Below, piece after piece: positions 1 through 12,744 of a stretch of DNA of 64,000 bases; position 1 is the stretch's first letter, and the number at the start of each line of letters is the position of its first letter. The stretch covers positions 62,001 to 126,000 of the forward strand of contig MU858130.1 in assembly GCA_033297075.1 (NCBI GenBank), read 5' to 3'. The position numbers were made by a program, and so were the translations under genes. The notes under the pieces were generated by a model. It saw nothing but the letters and a program-made list of their open reading frames with translations, did not search any database and was not told the DNA's origin. The stretch comes from Rhypophila decipiens. Its lineage: Eukaryota; Ascomycota; Sordariomycetes; Sordariales; Naviculisporaceae.

Positions 1-608
1 TTACCTGTGCTCGCCTTTTTGTCTCAAGTACGATACCGATCATCGGGGTTATGGTATGTCCGTTGCTTGGGCTTGGCAGCAGGAATAATGGGTAATGAGA
101 CCAGGCATTCTTGCTCTGTCGGGCGGCCGCTCTGGTGGGAACACTGATCACTGTGGCTTGTTGCATGGGCAGTCTCGAGTTTATGTTGGTTTTTTCTTTC
201 TTTCTTCCTGCAGCCCACTCAAAAGGAAGATGCCGGGAAAGGATTTAGATTGGCGGAGACTAGTCCCTAATAGGCTTGGGGCACCAGGGCTTCCAGGTGT
301 CAGGGGAAAGGGGAAAGGGCGCACTACCTAGCCCATGCCCATCACTCAGGAGGAAGAGGATGATCAAGGATCCCATATAACTATGTACCGATTCAGTACA
401 GATCCAGGCCCATGACAAATGTGAATCCTGCTACTACCGTACGCGTGTTTAAAGTTTGACTGTACTACAGCACTTGCACTCTTTTGGACACTGACAGGAG
501 ACTCAGCATCCATTACATAACATTTGCAACGCCCAATATCAGATGCTATTTGCTTAAAGTTGCGTGGTAGAATATCAAGATTCCCGTCCCCGTTCTCTTC
601 AGCAAGAC
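1..608. other. Upstream region, no gene seen
   Basis: No open frame here has a recognisable domain or convincing splice signals. The 3' part is probably the promoter and 5' UTR of the Zn2Cys6 regulator. An in-frame ATG at 564 could extend that protein by 15 residues. Confidence 0.5.
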
Positions 609-2662
609 ATGGCCCCCCAGGTGCGGTTTGTTGACGACGGAGAGAAGTTAAGGACCAACAAGCGCAAGGATCCAAGGCAGCAAGCAATGCCCGGCAAAGT
701 CAAGGGGAAGCGAGAGCGTGCTGCCCACTCCAAGGCCCGGACTGGATGCCGAACCTGCAAGTAAGTTCCACATCGACTACCTTGAGTCTTGGCATGGACT
801 GACTTGCTCTGATCACAATCTCCAGGGCTCGCCGGATCAAATGTGACGAGAAACAACCGGCCTGTCTTCGATGCACGAGCACAGGGAGGACTTGCGAGGG
901 CTACGAACCACCGAATCCCACACGCTGGCTCGTCGTCACCGGCCCATCCCAACCGAAGCTTCCTCCTCCCCCAATCCACTCCATTCTACCGACAGCATAT
1001 CCAGATTGTCTCCTCGAGGACGGTTATGTCAAACTATCCTTTGACTTCTTTCGCAACGTCGCAGCCCCTGAGCTCTCGCACTTCTTTGGCAAGTCCTTCT
1101 GGTCTGAATCTCTCCTCAGTACCAGCCATCAGTTTCCGGCCGTCATGTCAGCTATCCTGGCCCTGTCGAGCCTCCATCGGCGGTTCAAGGACGGCCTGCC
1201 CATCAAGGGGGATGTCTTCGCCGGGAGGCAGTACGAAAAATCACTCAAGCAGCTGATCCGATCCATCTCGAGTACGACGGACAAGTCCCATTCTCGCATC
1301 ATGTCTCTCCTGTGCGGCGTCATCTACTCTGTTATCGAGGTGCTCCACGGTAGTTGCAACCAAGCCAGACGGCACTTGGACGGAATCATTCGACTCTTGA
1401 ATGAAGAGAAATCTGCCAAAACGGCGAACGGAGGCAGTGAGGAGGTCTTGGTTGCCGACAAAGTCATGAGAGATCTGCGTGCCATCATCACGCGCTTCGA
1501 TATTGAAGCTGCCACATACTCGAGCCGTCGACCACCGCAAATAGCACTGGAGCCACTCGAACCACTTGGGCCGCAGAGGTCACCTTCTCCTGTTTCGAAC
1601 CTTGATGAAATAGAGGCCGAGCTTTGCAGGCTCATGCTGCATACCATCAACTTGATATACGCAGCGAAGCCTTACCGCTACGAGGGACTGGGCGGGCCAG
1701 TTCCAGACCAGCTGCTCTACGATCAGGAAAATATCATCCGAAACATGTCCTTCTGGTGGGCAACTTACGAGTCCACCTTGAGAGAGGCAGCTACTGCTTC
1801 ACAGAGCAGCGATGATACTCGGCGTGCTGTATCCTTGATTGTTCACTATCATACAACTTGGACGTCACTCAACGGCTGCATCTATCCTAGCGAGACTGCT
1901 TACGACGCATACTTGTTCAACTTTTCCGAGATAGTGCATTACGCTTCCCTCCTCAATGGTGGTGATAGCAACCCACCGCAGACATATCACTCTTCATACC
2001 AACATATGGAGCCGGTCATCGACCCAAACATTGACCCAAACATTGACCCAAACCTAGACTCTTACATCTTCGAAAACTTGAAGATCGATACATCCCACTC
2101 GACCATACCAGAAAGCAGTAGCAACAACACATTCTTGGATGTTCACAACCTGCTCAATCCACAGTCTCGCAGCCCATCACCCTACCCTACCTCACCATCC
2201 TCAACATCATCTACTTCTTCCTCCCAACGTGGACAAAACTCACCATCCCCGTGTCCAAAACCAACGTCTTTCTCACCAGAAACAGGCCTCGTATTTCCTT
2301 TATTCTGGACAGCCCTGCGATGCAGAGACGGTTTTCTTAGAAGACAAGCCCTCGCCCAATTAACGCATTACTCCTTTCAAGAAGGAGTCTGGATACCGGG
2401 TGCTCAAGCTCGCGTGGCGTCACGAGTGATTGAGATTGAAGAGGACCTTGAGCCTTGGTCTGTACTGGAAGCTTGTGTTAATGGCTTTATTGGTAGTAGA
2501 GAGCTCCTGCCCAAGGTGCATGACATTGACGAGAGAAAGAGGTGCCATCATATTGCTTGGCCGACTGATCGTGTTGCGCGGGCTGGGGATATGGTATATT
2601 CTGTCCTGCCCCAAGGTGAAAAAGGTGCATGGGAGACGAGGAGTGAGAGTATTTCATACTGA
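609..2662 (+). CDS. Zn2Cys6 fungal-type transcription factor
   Basis: Join 609..760, 826..2662; 662 residues. It is a putative nuclear DNA-binding regulator. The intron (761..825, GTAAGT...CAG) splits a lysine codon inside the zinc cluster. After splicing, six cysteines (C47, C50, C57, C64, C67, C74) show C-X2-C-X6-C-X6-C-X2-C-X6-C spacing, the Gal4-type binuclear cluster (Pfam Zn_clus). A basic stretch precedes the cluster. The remainder looks like the helical fungal-specific regulatory domain, with a Ser/Pro/Thr-rich insert near residues 450-490 and a short tandem DPNI unit near residue 415. The start at 609 leaves a short basic N-terminus; an in-frame ATG at 564 is an alternative. The target genes cannot be told from sequence. 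The next gene is a secreted aminopeptidase 1.4 kb downstream on the same strand, which is no proof of regulation. Confidence 0.87.
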
Positions 2663-4079
2663 TTTGGGACATGAAATGAAGGGTTGCCGCGGTGGGCAAT
2701 ATCTTGATATATAGACGGATGGCCAGAGTTAATATTCTACATATTGACCCCACCCGAGCTGAACTAGACCGGTTTGCTGGTCTCTATCATGACGGCGGAC
2801 CTGAAAATATATGTAGAGTGGCTGACGGGCCAGGATTCATGATCTGTTGAATACAGCTCGTCTTGATACGGACTGATATATGCTTTCGAAGGACATGGAA
2901 CGCCTTCATTGTTCAAATCTCGTTCACTGATATCGGTAGGCAAGCAATGTAATTATGTAAGTCACCTATCGTTGCCTCACATGTCACGGCCGATCAGCCG
3001 CTGGAGCTAACAGTTCCACACATCCACCTGCCCTATCAGTGACGAAGCCTAGAACGCCTTAGAGAGGTCTTGGAAGCTAGAACAAGCAAGGAAGCTTCGT
3101 ACAACAGTGGTCCGTTCTTCGGTGTCGTCTTTCGCATTGAGGTTATCTCGTTAGTAATTCTCCCGGGGTGATGTAAATAGCACAGACTAGCCCGTTTAGG
3201 AAGGTGAGGTCAATTGGTGGTGTGCGGGGGTCATGTCGATTGTCGAGGGGATCGCGGGCGGGCCACTCCGATCGAGAAGCCCACAGTGCGGGATTTCAGG
3301 GGCGGAAGAAAGCCGGAGAGCCAGTCCGATGATTATTTTCCTCCCCCACAAAGCAACAAATTGGGTCGACGTCATCAAATAACATCGTAAGGACTGCATC
3401 TTGCGTTGCTTGCAATAAAACGGTACAAAAGTCAACAAAAAGATGCAATTCATGCCCAATCTCACGGAAGACGAATTCCACCTTGAAAGGTGTCAACGGC
3501 CTCACCTGCCCTTTTGAGGCGACGGTTGAGGGGCAGGACCAAGTTTCTCGACCAGAGTGAACGGGCGCCAAGACGGACGAAGCTACCCCAGGGTCGCCTT
3601 GGCGCTCAGATTCCCATCCTTGTCAAAGGCGAAATCACGAGCAAGTGCATCCAGTGCGACCTCAGACAGGGCCAGCCATGCGTTGTGAATCCATTGACTG
3701 CATCTGGTCACCAAGCTCCTGCCTCTTATCGCCAATTATCACGAAATATCGACGCCAAGGTGTCACCAAAGAACCCCAATTCGTTCCCATTCACCTCGAA
3801 CCCCCTTGCACGACCTCGGCTGCCCGCAAAGGAAACTTGGGACAATGTTAAGCTGCCCACCGCAAGCGGAAGCTGTGCTTGATGATCGACATGAGCTCAT
3901 CTTTCGGCATGCTACCTCCCGCGAATACATAAAAAGACGGCCACAACCTCCGTGGGCTGCATCTTCCAGGAACCCTTCATCACAGTTCCAGTTGCTCCCT
4001 CTCCTGCATCTGTCAGGTCCTTTAACCTGCCAGCCAAGACAAGTTCTCCGAAGTCGAAGCAACCCTCGAACCCGTCATC
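2663..4079. other. Intergenic region with one dubious small frame
   Basis: This stretch holds the 3' flank of the regulator and the promoter of the aminopeptidase. A 130-codon open frame at 3490..3882 (+) has one CxxC-x7-C patch but no family match that I recognise. Nothing else is supportable. Confidence 0.45.
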
Positions 4080-5685
4080 ATGAGGTTCTCCAGATTGGCG
4101 GCGACCTCTGCTGCCCTGTTCAGCTCGGCCGCTCTTGCCAATGATCCCCTCACGCCTGCAAAGCTCGTCGCTGACATCAACGAAGTCGAGTAAGCAGTTC
4201 CCATCAACCAATTGATCATGCTTTCTGGTCCTTCGCTAACACCTGTTTCTCCTCCAGACTCCAGCGCGTCCTCTGGGCTCTCAACAAGATCGCCAAAGAC
4301 AATGGCGGCACCAGAGCTTTCGGCACGCCCGGCTACAAGGCGTCGGTAGACTATGTCCTCGAGCGCGCCCAGACTCGTTTCGGCCGCGAGATGGACACCT
4401 TCGTCCAGCCCTTCACGTTTGTCTACGACGAGACCCTGGAGATCAAGGTCACAGGCCCCGACGGCGAGGACGTCTTCGTGGTCAGCCCTCAGTACAACCC
4501 CGCCACTCCTCTCCCAGGCGGAATCACCGCCAGCCTGCTCAACACCCCAGTTGACGACACGACCGGCTCCATGTGCTTGGAGTCGCAGTGGGACGGCATC
4601 GATGCCACCGGAAAGCTTGTGCTCATCAAGCGCGGCGTGTGCGCTGTCGCGGACAAGCTCATCTTTGCCAAGGCCAAAGGTGCTCTTGGTATGTCTTTCT
4701 CCACACTTCATTTGGCCTTGCAAGGCGGTTTCTAACATTCTTCCCAGGTGTAATCCTCTACAACCAGACCCCAGGAACCGAGATCACCACGCCCACCCTC
4801 AGCGCCGACAACATTGGCAAGCTCATCCCAGTGGGTATCATCCCCCTGGAAGTCGCTACCGGCTGGATCGGCCGGCTCGCAGCAGGCGAGGACCTCAGCG
4901 CCACCCTCCTCGTCGATGCCATCGCCGAGGAGCGTGAGACCTGGAACGTCATCTCGGAGACCAAGGAAGGTGACCCGAACAAGGTGATTATGCTCGGCGC
5001 CCATCTCGACTCGGTCCTCGAGGGTCCCGGCATCAACGACGACGGCTCGGGAACTGCCGCCCTCCTCGAGATCATGGGCTCTGTCAAGAAGTACAAGGGC
5101 TTCCCCCACAAGATCCGCTTCGGCTGGTGGGCGGCTGAAGAGGCTGGTCTGGTTGGGTCGTACCACTACACGCAGAACTTAACACCGGCCGAGGCGGACA
5201 AGATCAAGTTCTACTTCAACTACGACATGATTGCGTCGCCGAACCCCAAGTACGAGATTAGCAGCTATGAGAACTCGGGTATCGGTGTGTCTCTGCTCGA
5301 AGACTACCTCACTGCTGCAGGCAAGGAAGTCGAGTATGCCGAGTTTGATGGCCGCTCTGACTACGCTGGTTTTGTTGAGCTGGGCATCCCGACAGTCGGT
5401 CTCTTCACGGGCGACGGTGCCCCCTGGGACTCTTGCTACCACAAGGCCTGCGATGATATTGACAATATCAACTGGGAGGGCTATGTGCTTAATACCAAGG
5501 CTGCTGCGAATGCTGTTGGTATTCTGGCGCACTCGCTCGAGGGTGTTCCTGATAGACTGGTCACGACTCCTAACCTCCGTGGCCGTGACAAGATCAACTA
5601 CCAGTTCAAGAGGTGGGCTGCTCTGGCCCAGGAGGCGGGCTCGCACTCCCTTTGCTCGCACGGCAAGAAGAAGTCGACTGTCTAG
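4080..5685 (+). CDS. Secreted M28 zinc aminopeptidase (aminopeptidase Y / LAP2-like)
   Basis: Join 4080..4189, 4258..4688, 4748..5685; 492 residues. It releases N-terminal amino acids from peptides outside the cell or in the vacuole. A signal peptide occupies about residues 1-20. A protease-associated (PA) insert lies at about 110-230, and an M28 peptidase domain follows. Visible metal ligands are H266, D278, E312, D340 and H412, and E311 is the expected catalytic base; the motifs are AHLDS, NDDGSG, AAEEAG, NYDM and CYHKACDD. Both introns are GT-AG with consistent phase. The length fits the fungal LAP2 / yeast aminopeptidase Y group (about 490-540 residues). The tail of about 40 residues is basic and has two late cysteines. 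Fungal homologues are often regulated by nitrogen source or pH, but nothing in the promoter was read as such a site. Confidence 0.93.
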
Positions 5686-5800
5686 ACTTGAGGCATGTTG
5701 GGAGAGATCAATGTAATGACTGAATGAATGACTCACTATTAGGTTAAGGTCGAGTGCTGCTTGGGCATAGGGGTGGTTGGTTGTATGTAGGATGTATGAT

Positions 5801-5806
5801 AATAAA
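5801..5806 (+). terminator. Candidate polyadenylation signal
   Basis: AATAAA lies 116 nt after the aminopeptidase stop codon, in an AT-rich stretch. Fungal polyadenylation signals are loose, so this is a candidate only. Confidence 0.35.
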
Positions 5807-6020
5807 AATAATCATTAGTCTTGGCAGATATTTAATTCTTTCTTTTGTTTTCAGTATCACGACATGCCGGTGTGGAGCTGGCTGGAATGAACTAAAGGGA
5901 CTGATTCTGTGTGTATATATATATACTTCAAGAGAGTCATAGTTAGCCAGATAAAAGAGGGAGAAAAAAAAGTTGAAAGATAACCAACCTTCGGACGTCG
6001 AAAGCAAAAAATAACTGTGA

Positions 6021-6110
6021 TGCGGTTTATGTGGATCGAACACATGACCTTCAGATTTTATGAGTGAAGTGGACTTCAGTCTGACGCTCTCCCAACTGAG
6101 CTAAACCCGC
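6021..6110 (-). tRNA. tRNA-Phe (GAA) with 17-nt intron, copy 1
   Basis: Read on the minus strand this is a complete cloverleaf. The acceptor stem starts GCGGGTT and pairs with the 3' AACCGC end (with a G-T pair), and A is the discriminator. The D-arm has AGCTCAGTTGGGAGAGC, and the T-loop has GTTCGATCC. The anticodon loop reads CTGAAGA with anticodon GAA. A 17-nt intron (6057..6073) sits at the canonical position between bases 37 and 38. The mature length is 73 nt, and an A-run on the plus strand downstream gives a Pol III T-terminator. An identical copy, intron included, is at 52723..52812. Confidence 0.95.
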
Positions 6111-9100
6111 TGAACACGTGATTGACATCAAGACGTCAATTCCAACCCTATGTACGGACATTCCACGGCCAACCAACCCATTCGATCCTCCAACCCAGCG
6201 AATTCCGAACACAAGTATCGGAGAAGTTCAGCATCGTTGTAAGGTTGAGCAATACTAAACCCGTACTTTGTGACTTTCAATGTAAAGCAGTGCTATTCTG
6301 GTGTTGAATGGCTCGGGATAACTCAAGCTTTCACGTTATATCTCCCGTCAGAAACATCATTTACTTCCTGATATCCGTGCCGAAGCTCTTATTGGAGATC
6401 GAGATGTATTGTTACGGTGGTGGTTGTGTGAGAAGAATCCAATAGTTGAATACTTCTCCTCGCTCAAATGGGAATACGCATTGTCCCCACGCCCCTAGCA
6501 TTACCGTCATTACCTTCACATCTCACCACATGTATAATGTAGTGTGGTTTGACAATCGCTCTTGGAAATCTTCACGCCTGACATTGGAACCTACCTGGCT
6601 GGTTTGGTTGGGTCTGTCACAGTATCAGTGATATTCAAGTACAGGGAAAGTTTGCTTCGGTATATATATACCTCGTCGTTATACAGCGTAGATTAAACTC
6701 ATCCAGTTTGGTCTTGTGATGTGGAAACTTTTAGAAACATGACTGACTCCTGGCAACTAGCAATGGCTGCATAAACAGCATCCCGAAACAACGCTTCCGC
6801 AGTCGTTATGTCTGTACCGGCGGATACCATTCACATTGCAAGCTTTATTTTTCCTCCAAGGTTACTTTTGTCATGGGCATAGGTATCGTAAACTGACTAG
6901 CATTGCATCACATCATACGTGTCCATGCCAATGTTTATCGCTGTGTTGAATATCTGGTTGAGTGAGACTGTCATTCCCGAATAAGATAGAGTACCCTGTT
7001 ACTGGACCCATAAAGGATGTAAGATGAATCCAAATGGGGAGTAAATATCACATGCTATGATATTGCCGTTCGTAAATAGAAAGATAAGATCCCCAACCAC
7101 AGATCACATCGTCATGAAGACATGCAAGATAGAGCCATTAATGTGGTTAAAGACCCTTTCTGCTGTGCTAGGTCCCAAATAATCTGGTCATTCGGCAGTA
7201 ACCTGAACTGCGATGCATACGCAAGCCGTCATTTCAAGTTCGTCGAGTTCAAGTATCCTCTATCCCCAGATAACCTGTTCCAGTCAATCCCAGACAAGAA
7301 GAATTGTCCGAACATATATTACCCCCTCCACACACACACCGTGACATACACACACATTTGCTAGCGCACATGTCAAGTTGGAGCTATCTGCAGATCCATC
7401 TCCTAAAAATAGGCTTGCAGATATATCGAGATGGTGGTGTGCATGTAAGCTTATTGGTCGCCTGAGTTGGGTTGTCTCGATGGTCGTCTGCAGATCTGAG
7501 GCTCATTCCTCATGATGGATTCAGTCGCGGGTGGCATTAACGTGCCTAGCGGCTATTTCTCACTTTGCCATGTTGATCTTGAGAAAGATGTCCAAGACAT
7601 GAAAATTGTGCTGGTGTGGGTTGGGGGCCAAATCTCGAGCTCCCACCTCCACGCTCCATCCCGAATCCTCGGAGACAACTGCCGAGGCGGTTGGATCTTA
7701 GCGCCGTGTGGATTTCTTTTTTTGGACTGTGTTTGGAGACCGTTGCAAGTTGGTTGGCCGTTATGTTTTGGCTGCTGACCTCTGTGTGATGTGGCACAAC
7801 GTCGACAACATGCGGAGATTGACCGGTTGCTTGTTGACCGTTAGATAGGCCGGTCTGGACTTTTCATTGCACGACAGCGTGGCCATATCCATCGGCAGCC
7901 TCTCTGTTCACGGCTTCTCTTCGTAGGCACGGTTTTATGTTTTTGCGCACAAGTAACCAGTATCTAATCAAAATGTTATCAATGTTGACTGCCGGATCTT
8001 GTGTTATTGGGACAGATCTTGGTAAGACTTGGAGAGCGATTAATCTGTCAAGAGGTATTTGACTCGACTGCCAACACCATAAGGCAATAAAGACATGTAG
8101 GAGTCTGACATCTAACATCTTGGCCATCGTTAACATCGGATCCATCCGGCCGTCCGCCCGTGCCGTTGAGATTCAGATCTGACCAGTCATCCAAGATGCA
8201 TTCTACAAGAAGGGTTGAACAGATGAATGGCGGCCCAGGTAGGTTCAGAGGACTGAGCGAAGGCCAGAGTCAAGTGCGTCAGTTTCACAATTCTGATATA
8301 GTCGGTCAGATGGATGAGACTTGGGGGCGAAGGGAAGGTATGGGATGATTAGTATGGTCTCTCGACCTCGAGAGCACCATGTCTGCCAGGTGGTCGACCG
8401 GTCTGTTTTGTTTCGACTTTAGATTTCCATTCAGCGTGACCCCAGCCACCTCCGGTCAGCACAATTGAGTTTGACTGTCGAATTTTGGTCTTTTTCTATA
8501 GTTGGCTCTACGCTTTGAGGCCTCAAAACCCAAGCCTCGTGAGTGAGCTCAGTCGGAGTAAAGGCTCTGTCTTTCGGTCCCGGGGCGATCAAAGCCCGTC
8601 GGGGTGCCACTTGCCCTGCCTTCCTGTCTCTGAATACTTTTCACCGCCAAAGTAACACATGAGCAACACAACTGTAGTAAATCTTGTAGCTGTGCGGTTG
8701 AGATGATTCCAATCTGCAGGGCTTCGCAGTGTAGCCCGGCCACGAGAAGGACAGTGAGGGTGGAAGGTGAATGTAAATGGTATCACCTCGAACCATCCAG
8801 TCACCATGAATTCAATTGAACACCAACAAGGAAGTGAAAAGATACAGAAATCCCGCCCCCAAAATAGGATGGGCAAAATCATGAAATCTGCTCATTTTGC
8901 CCAACTTGGACAACCATATACCTCTGCTAGATAACCATTGATATGAACATTTTGACTCCTCGAAGGCCATTGGTCAAAGAGCACCGATGGTCTGGTTGTC
9001 AACTCGCTTGCCGAAGATAAGAAGCTGTTACGCGTAGTTGGCATCGTTCCCAGACCCCCTTTCTTCTGTTTTCCCGTTTTGACGAGAGCGTGGTATCCTT

Positions 9101-12100
9101 GATATGGCATTCAATATATCGAAATTGCCCAGGCAAGCAAACCGTGTGTTGGTTGATCGGTAGGTACCCTATCTTGTGAGAAGCAACCCATTTCTCCAAA
9201 TTCTCGACACGACATCTCCAGACTGGACACCGGGATGCAGAGGCATAGTCAGATTCCAAAGAGGCCTCTCTTGTTACTTTACATGTGCATAGAGACCTAC
9301 GGTGCTGCATACGGGCAATTGACCGGCCATTTTAGGGGTTTCCTTGGGGAGCATTACCACAGAGCTGAAGTCTGGTTGCCATGCAATGCCATGCCTTTGT
9401 TCATAATGGTCGGTCATTCTTTTGTGTGCCTGCCATTTTCTCTCTTGCTATTCCAATTTCTCGATTCTGGGCAATATGGGATGCTGACATGCATTGAAAT
9501 GTGCGCAAATAACCCCAAAGGGGGCATTTAGCACACCTTGGCAGATTACGGAGTACCAGATTAACTGGAGACTGGTTCTTACCATTCAACAGATGATGTT
9601 ATCCAAGTGGGTCGGAGGATATCCGTATGTCATTCTTCGTTCTTCATTTATTTGAGAGGCGAGGTTCTTATTATCCCATCTCAAGGTTCAATAACGATAA
9701 CCCCTCCCTATTCTCTCTTTGGCGAACTGTTCAATAATTGAGCGGTTCTCCCAATACGGACTGATAGGGGTTACAGTGGATGCATTCGGTACCAGCCGAT
9801 GGCCCATGGTGATGCCTGTCGTCGATGAGATGAACCCTGGCTCTGATCCAGGGAGGTCTTGCAGTCTCTCATGCTTCTTGTTTCCTATTGGTGACGAAAA
9901 CGAATGCCCTCGCAATTGGCAAGAGAAGCGAATTCCGTTTGTATCCTGGTCCTGGTTCAGGAACCGCAGTATAACCGAAGTATGTGTAGGTAAAAAGTGA
10001 GGGTTTTAATCCTGGATAATTCCAAGCTGCATTTCTCTCCTGTCCTGGTTTCCCAGCTGTCAGGTTCTTCCTTTGGCCTTTGATGAGTTAATAACTACGT
10101 TATGAACAGTTAATATCAGCGTTATTAACATCATGATCCATGGGAATTGCTACTCTCGGCTCTTTCACCCGGCTTTAACGCTGGGGTGAACCCTTGCTAG
10201 CAGGATCGCAGGCCTGGCAGCCACCGTTGTTTTTCTTTTCTTCTTCTTGTGAATATTGTCCGTTGGTTGATAGGTTGATGAACAACAAGGAATCCCCGAC
10301 CCGCTTGTCAGGATCAGTGACAATCCGGGGGCACTTTTCATGGTTCAACGTTACGGGGTAAAGTGCCCGCCCGCGCTGACCGTCCCCCGCCGCTTGCTCA
10401 CATCCGAGTTTTGCGAATACACGTATCGTAATGTGTTTTTCACTGGCTCTGCCTTTGGAATCATTATTTGGATTTTGTCGATCTGCCACGTGCAATTACC
10501 GCACAGACAATGAGCTCCAAGGAAGTTGACACCAATATCGAAAGGCAATCAAGTTGACGGTATTTGACCGCGAGCTCACGGGCTTCCGTCTGCAGTGCAT
10601 GTCCATTCTATTCATTGGCATAAATTCTCCAGGCAGCACACGGACAGTTATGATGTATGAGTGCTTTACTAGTCAGGAACCGATGAGCCCTACCTACCTT
10701 CCCGTTCTCCTCTCGTGCCTGCTCAGGCGATGGCTCCCGGGATGTCGGTTAGATGCAACGACGGGTGGATGGGTATTCTTTGAGCGCTTGAAGCCGGAAT
10801 TACTACACCAATGCCTGATTGAGTGGTTCAGGAGCAGTTATGTAAGCGGTGTTGTGTGAAGCACTGTAAGACTGCGTGACAGAACCAGCAAAATGTGCAG
10901 TTAATATCCCAGCTCTTATTGCTGACGAACGAGAAGCTCGGCAGCTTTGCTTTTTCCTCTTTCATTCTTCCTGCCCTCCTCTCGCGACACCTGCAGGGCG
11001 CGTCTCGCTTGTTCGGTCTGTTGGTCGGTCGGTCAACCCATGAGAGAATTTCTCGGAAAGAAAGAGACGGAAAAAAAAACATGCGACGAAAAACATGTCT
11101 ACAAGAAACAATGGCCATGTGGTCTGGGTCTGGTAAACAATGGGCTTTGTTTCATGAAACTTGAGCTGCCTTTTGTGGCTTTCTAGAATAGTCGAGGCGA
11201 AACAAAATGTCTTGGTTGAACCGCAATCCTGCAGCTGATGAGGATTGATTTCAGTTGAAGCGTGGAGACAATCCGAGCATGGCCGGGGAGGTTCCAGCCA
11301 CTCACAGTCTCACGAAAACACTGTTATACACAGGGCAGAAAAACATGGAGGAAAAAGACGGACAAAGGACAACGACCAGCGTGCCGTCCCTCCATCGGCC
11401 GCGCCATCTCCATCTCTTGGATCTAATCTCGGCACTTAACGAACATTCAATGAAGAAAAGAATGTAAAGAACCAGGCAGGAAAAAGTGGGTACCTGCCCC
11501 CCCCTATTCACGTTCTGGATAATATGATTTGACGACGCGAATCTTATATGCAGCATCCTGTTGCAGGTCCACGTTGCAACGGCCGCTATTTGGGGCGCGT
11601 TCAAGATCTGGTTCGAACCGAAGGCCAAGGCGGTGACCAATAAGGCATTCTTCCACCCGGCTATTTCTGGCCGCGTCTTGTCTTGTTCTGGTTTTTGGTG
11701 GTGTGCTGAGGTGGGAGAGGGACTGAAGGAGGGCAGCCACACATCAGCCATTCGAGCCGGTTTCTGTGAGTCTCGGCCCCCGATAGATAGCGACTGAGTG
11801 GGCGGGATATTGGTGCTGTGAGCACCGTGTAAAGAGAGAACCCGAAGGGGAAACAGCCACAGCGATATCCCCATTGCTTCACTGAGTGGGGGGAATCACC
11901 ATAAATCGTTCGATCAATATTGCAGCGATGAAAACGGGAACAATAAACAAAAAATGGCAGGGCCTCATCGACCTGCAGGAGTGTCCCCAACTTTCTTCAC
12001 CATATTGACAATTCAGGGCAAACATGCTGGCCTGCTCTCCCTCCCGTGCCCCCGTCTTGGTAATCCTGCAGAACAAGACCCTGGGCAAGCCCATCTGGCC

Positions 12101-12744
12101 ATTCATAGCTCCGATATGGCCCAAAATCTGCCCCTCTAAAAGAAGAAGTCTCCCATGATGCTGAGCTGCGGCGTCCGGCATTGGACTTGCACGAGTCTGC
12201 TGTCTCCCTTTCTTGGCTCCGTCTTCAACTGCCATTGATGTTCTTAGCAACTCTGCTGCACAAGAGAACCAACTGCATATCTGAGCTGTTTAACCTCAAC
12301 GGTGCGGTCTACGGATAAGGTCAGTCTGGAACTCTGGGGGTCGACTTGCCACGAGGGAAACAATCCGAACAGGGGTGCCAGAAATCTGGGTCCGCTTTTT
12401 TTGTTCCATTATTGGACTGACAGTACGGTTACACACGACTTGACCGTTGATCACCCGCTCACTTTATTCCCAATTCACCCACACTCGTTTTGACATCTCT
12501 TACATCTTTGACCAAAAATATCCCACTGGGCCAGATGCATTGTCGTCACTGACCAGACGAGCTCGTCATATCTCAGCTGCAGCATCGAGCTGTCAAGTCC
12601 AGCCATTGATCGTAGTCACTCATTAAGTACGATCAACATCCCGCACCACCCTCAGATGTCTACTTGAGCCTCCTGTCACTCGATCGACCTAACCCTCATT
12701 TCCTTTCCCTTCTTTCGCCAATAAAAGTCCATGGTTTTTACATC
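6111..12744. other. 6.6-kb stretch without a supportable gene
   Basis: Only short, mutually overlapping open frames occur on both strands; the longest is about 190 codons, at 11302..11874 minus. They lack recognisable domains and coding-like composition. A short CA microsatellite lies near 7329-7339. Several AT-rich patches occur but no clear transposon ends, tRNA or rRNA. Its 3' part is presumably the regulatory region of the MHYT-domain gene at 12745. Confidence 0.5.

Noticed and set aside
3490..3882. 130-codon plus-strand frame with a CxxC-x7-C patch resembling half a zinc cluster
   Set aside because: Only part of the cysteine pattern, no splice-consistent partner and no other coding signs; probably chance in the aminopeptidase upstream region.
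11302..11874. 190-codon minus-strand frame
   Set aside because: No domain, no signal peptide, overlaps several other open frames and has non-coding-like composition.
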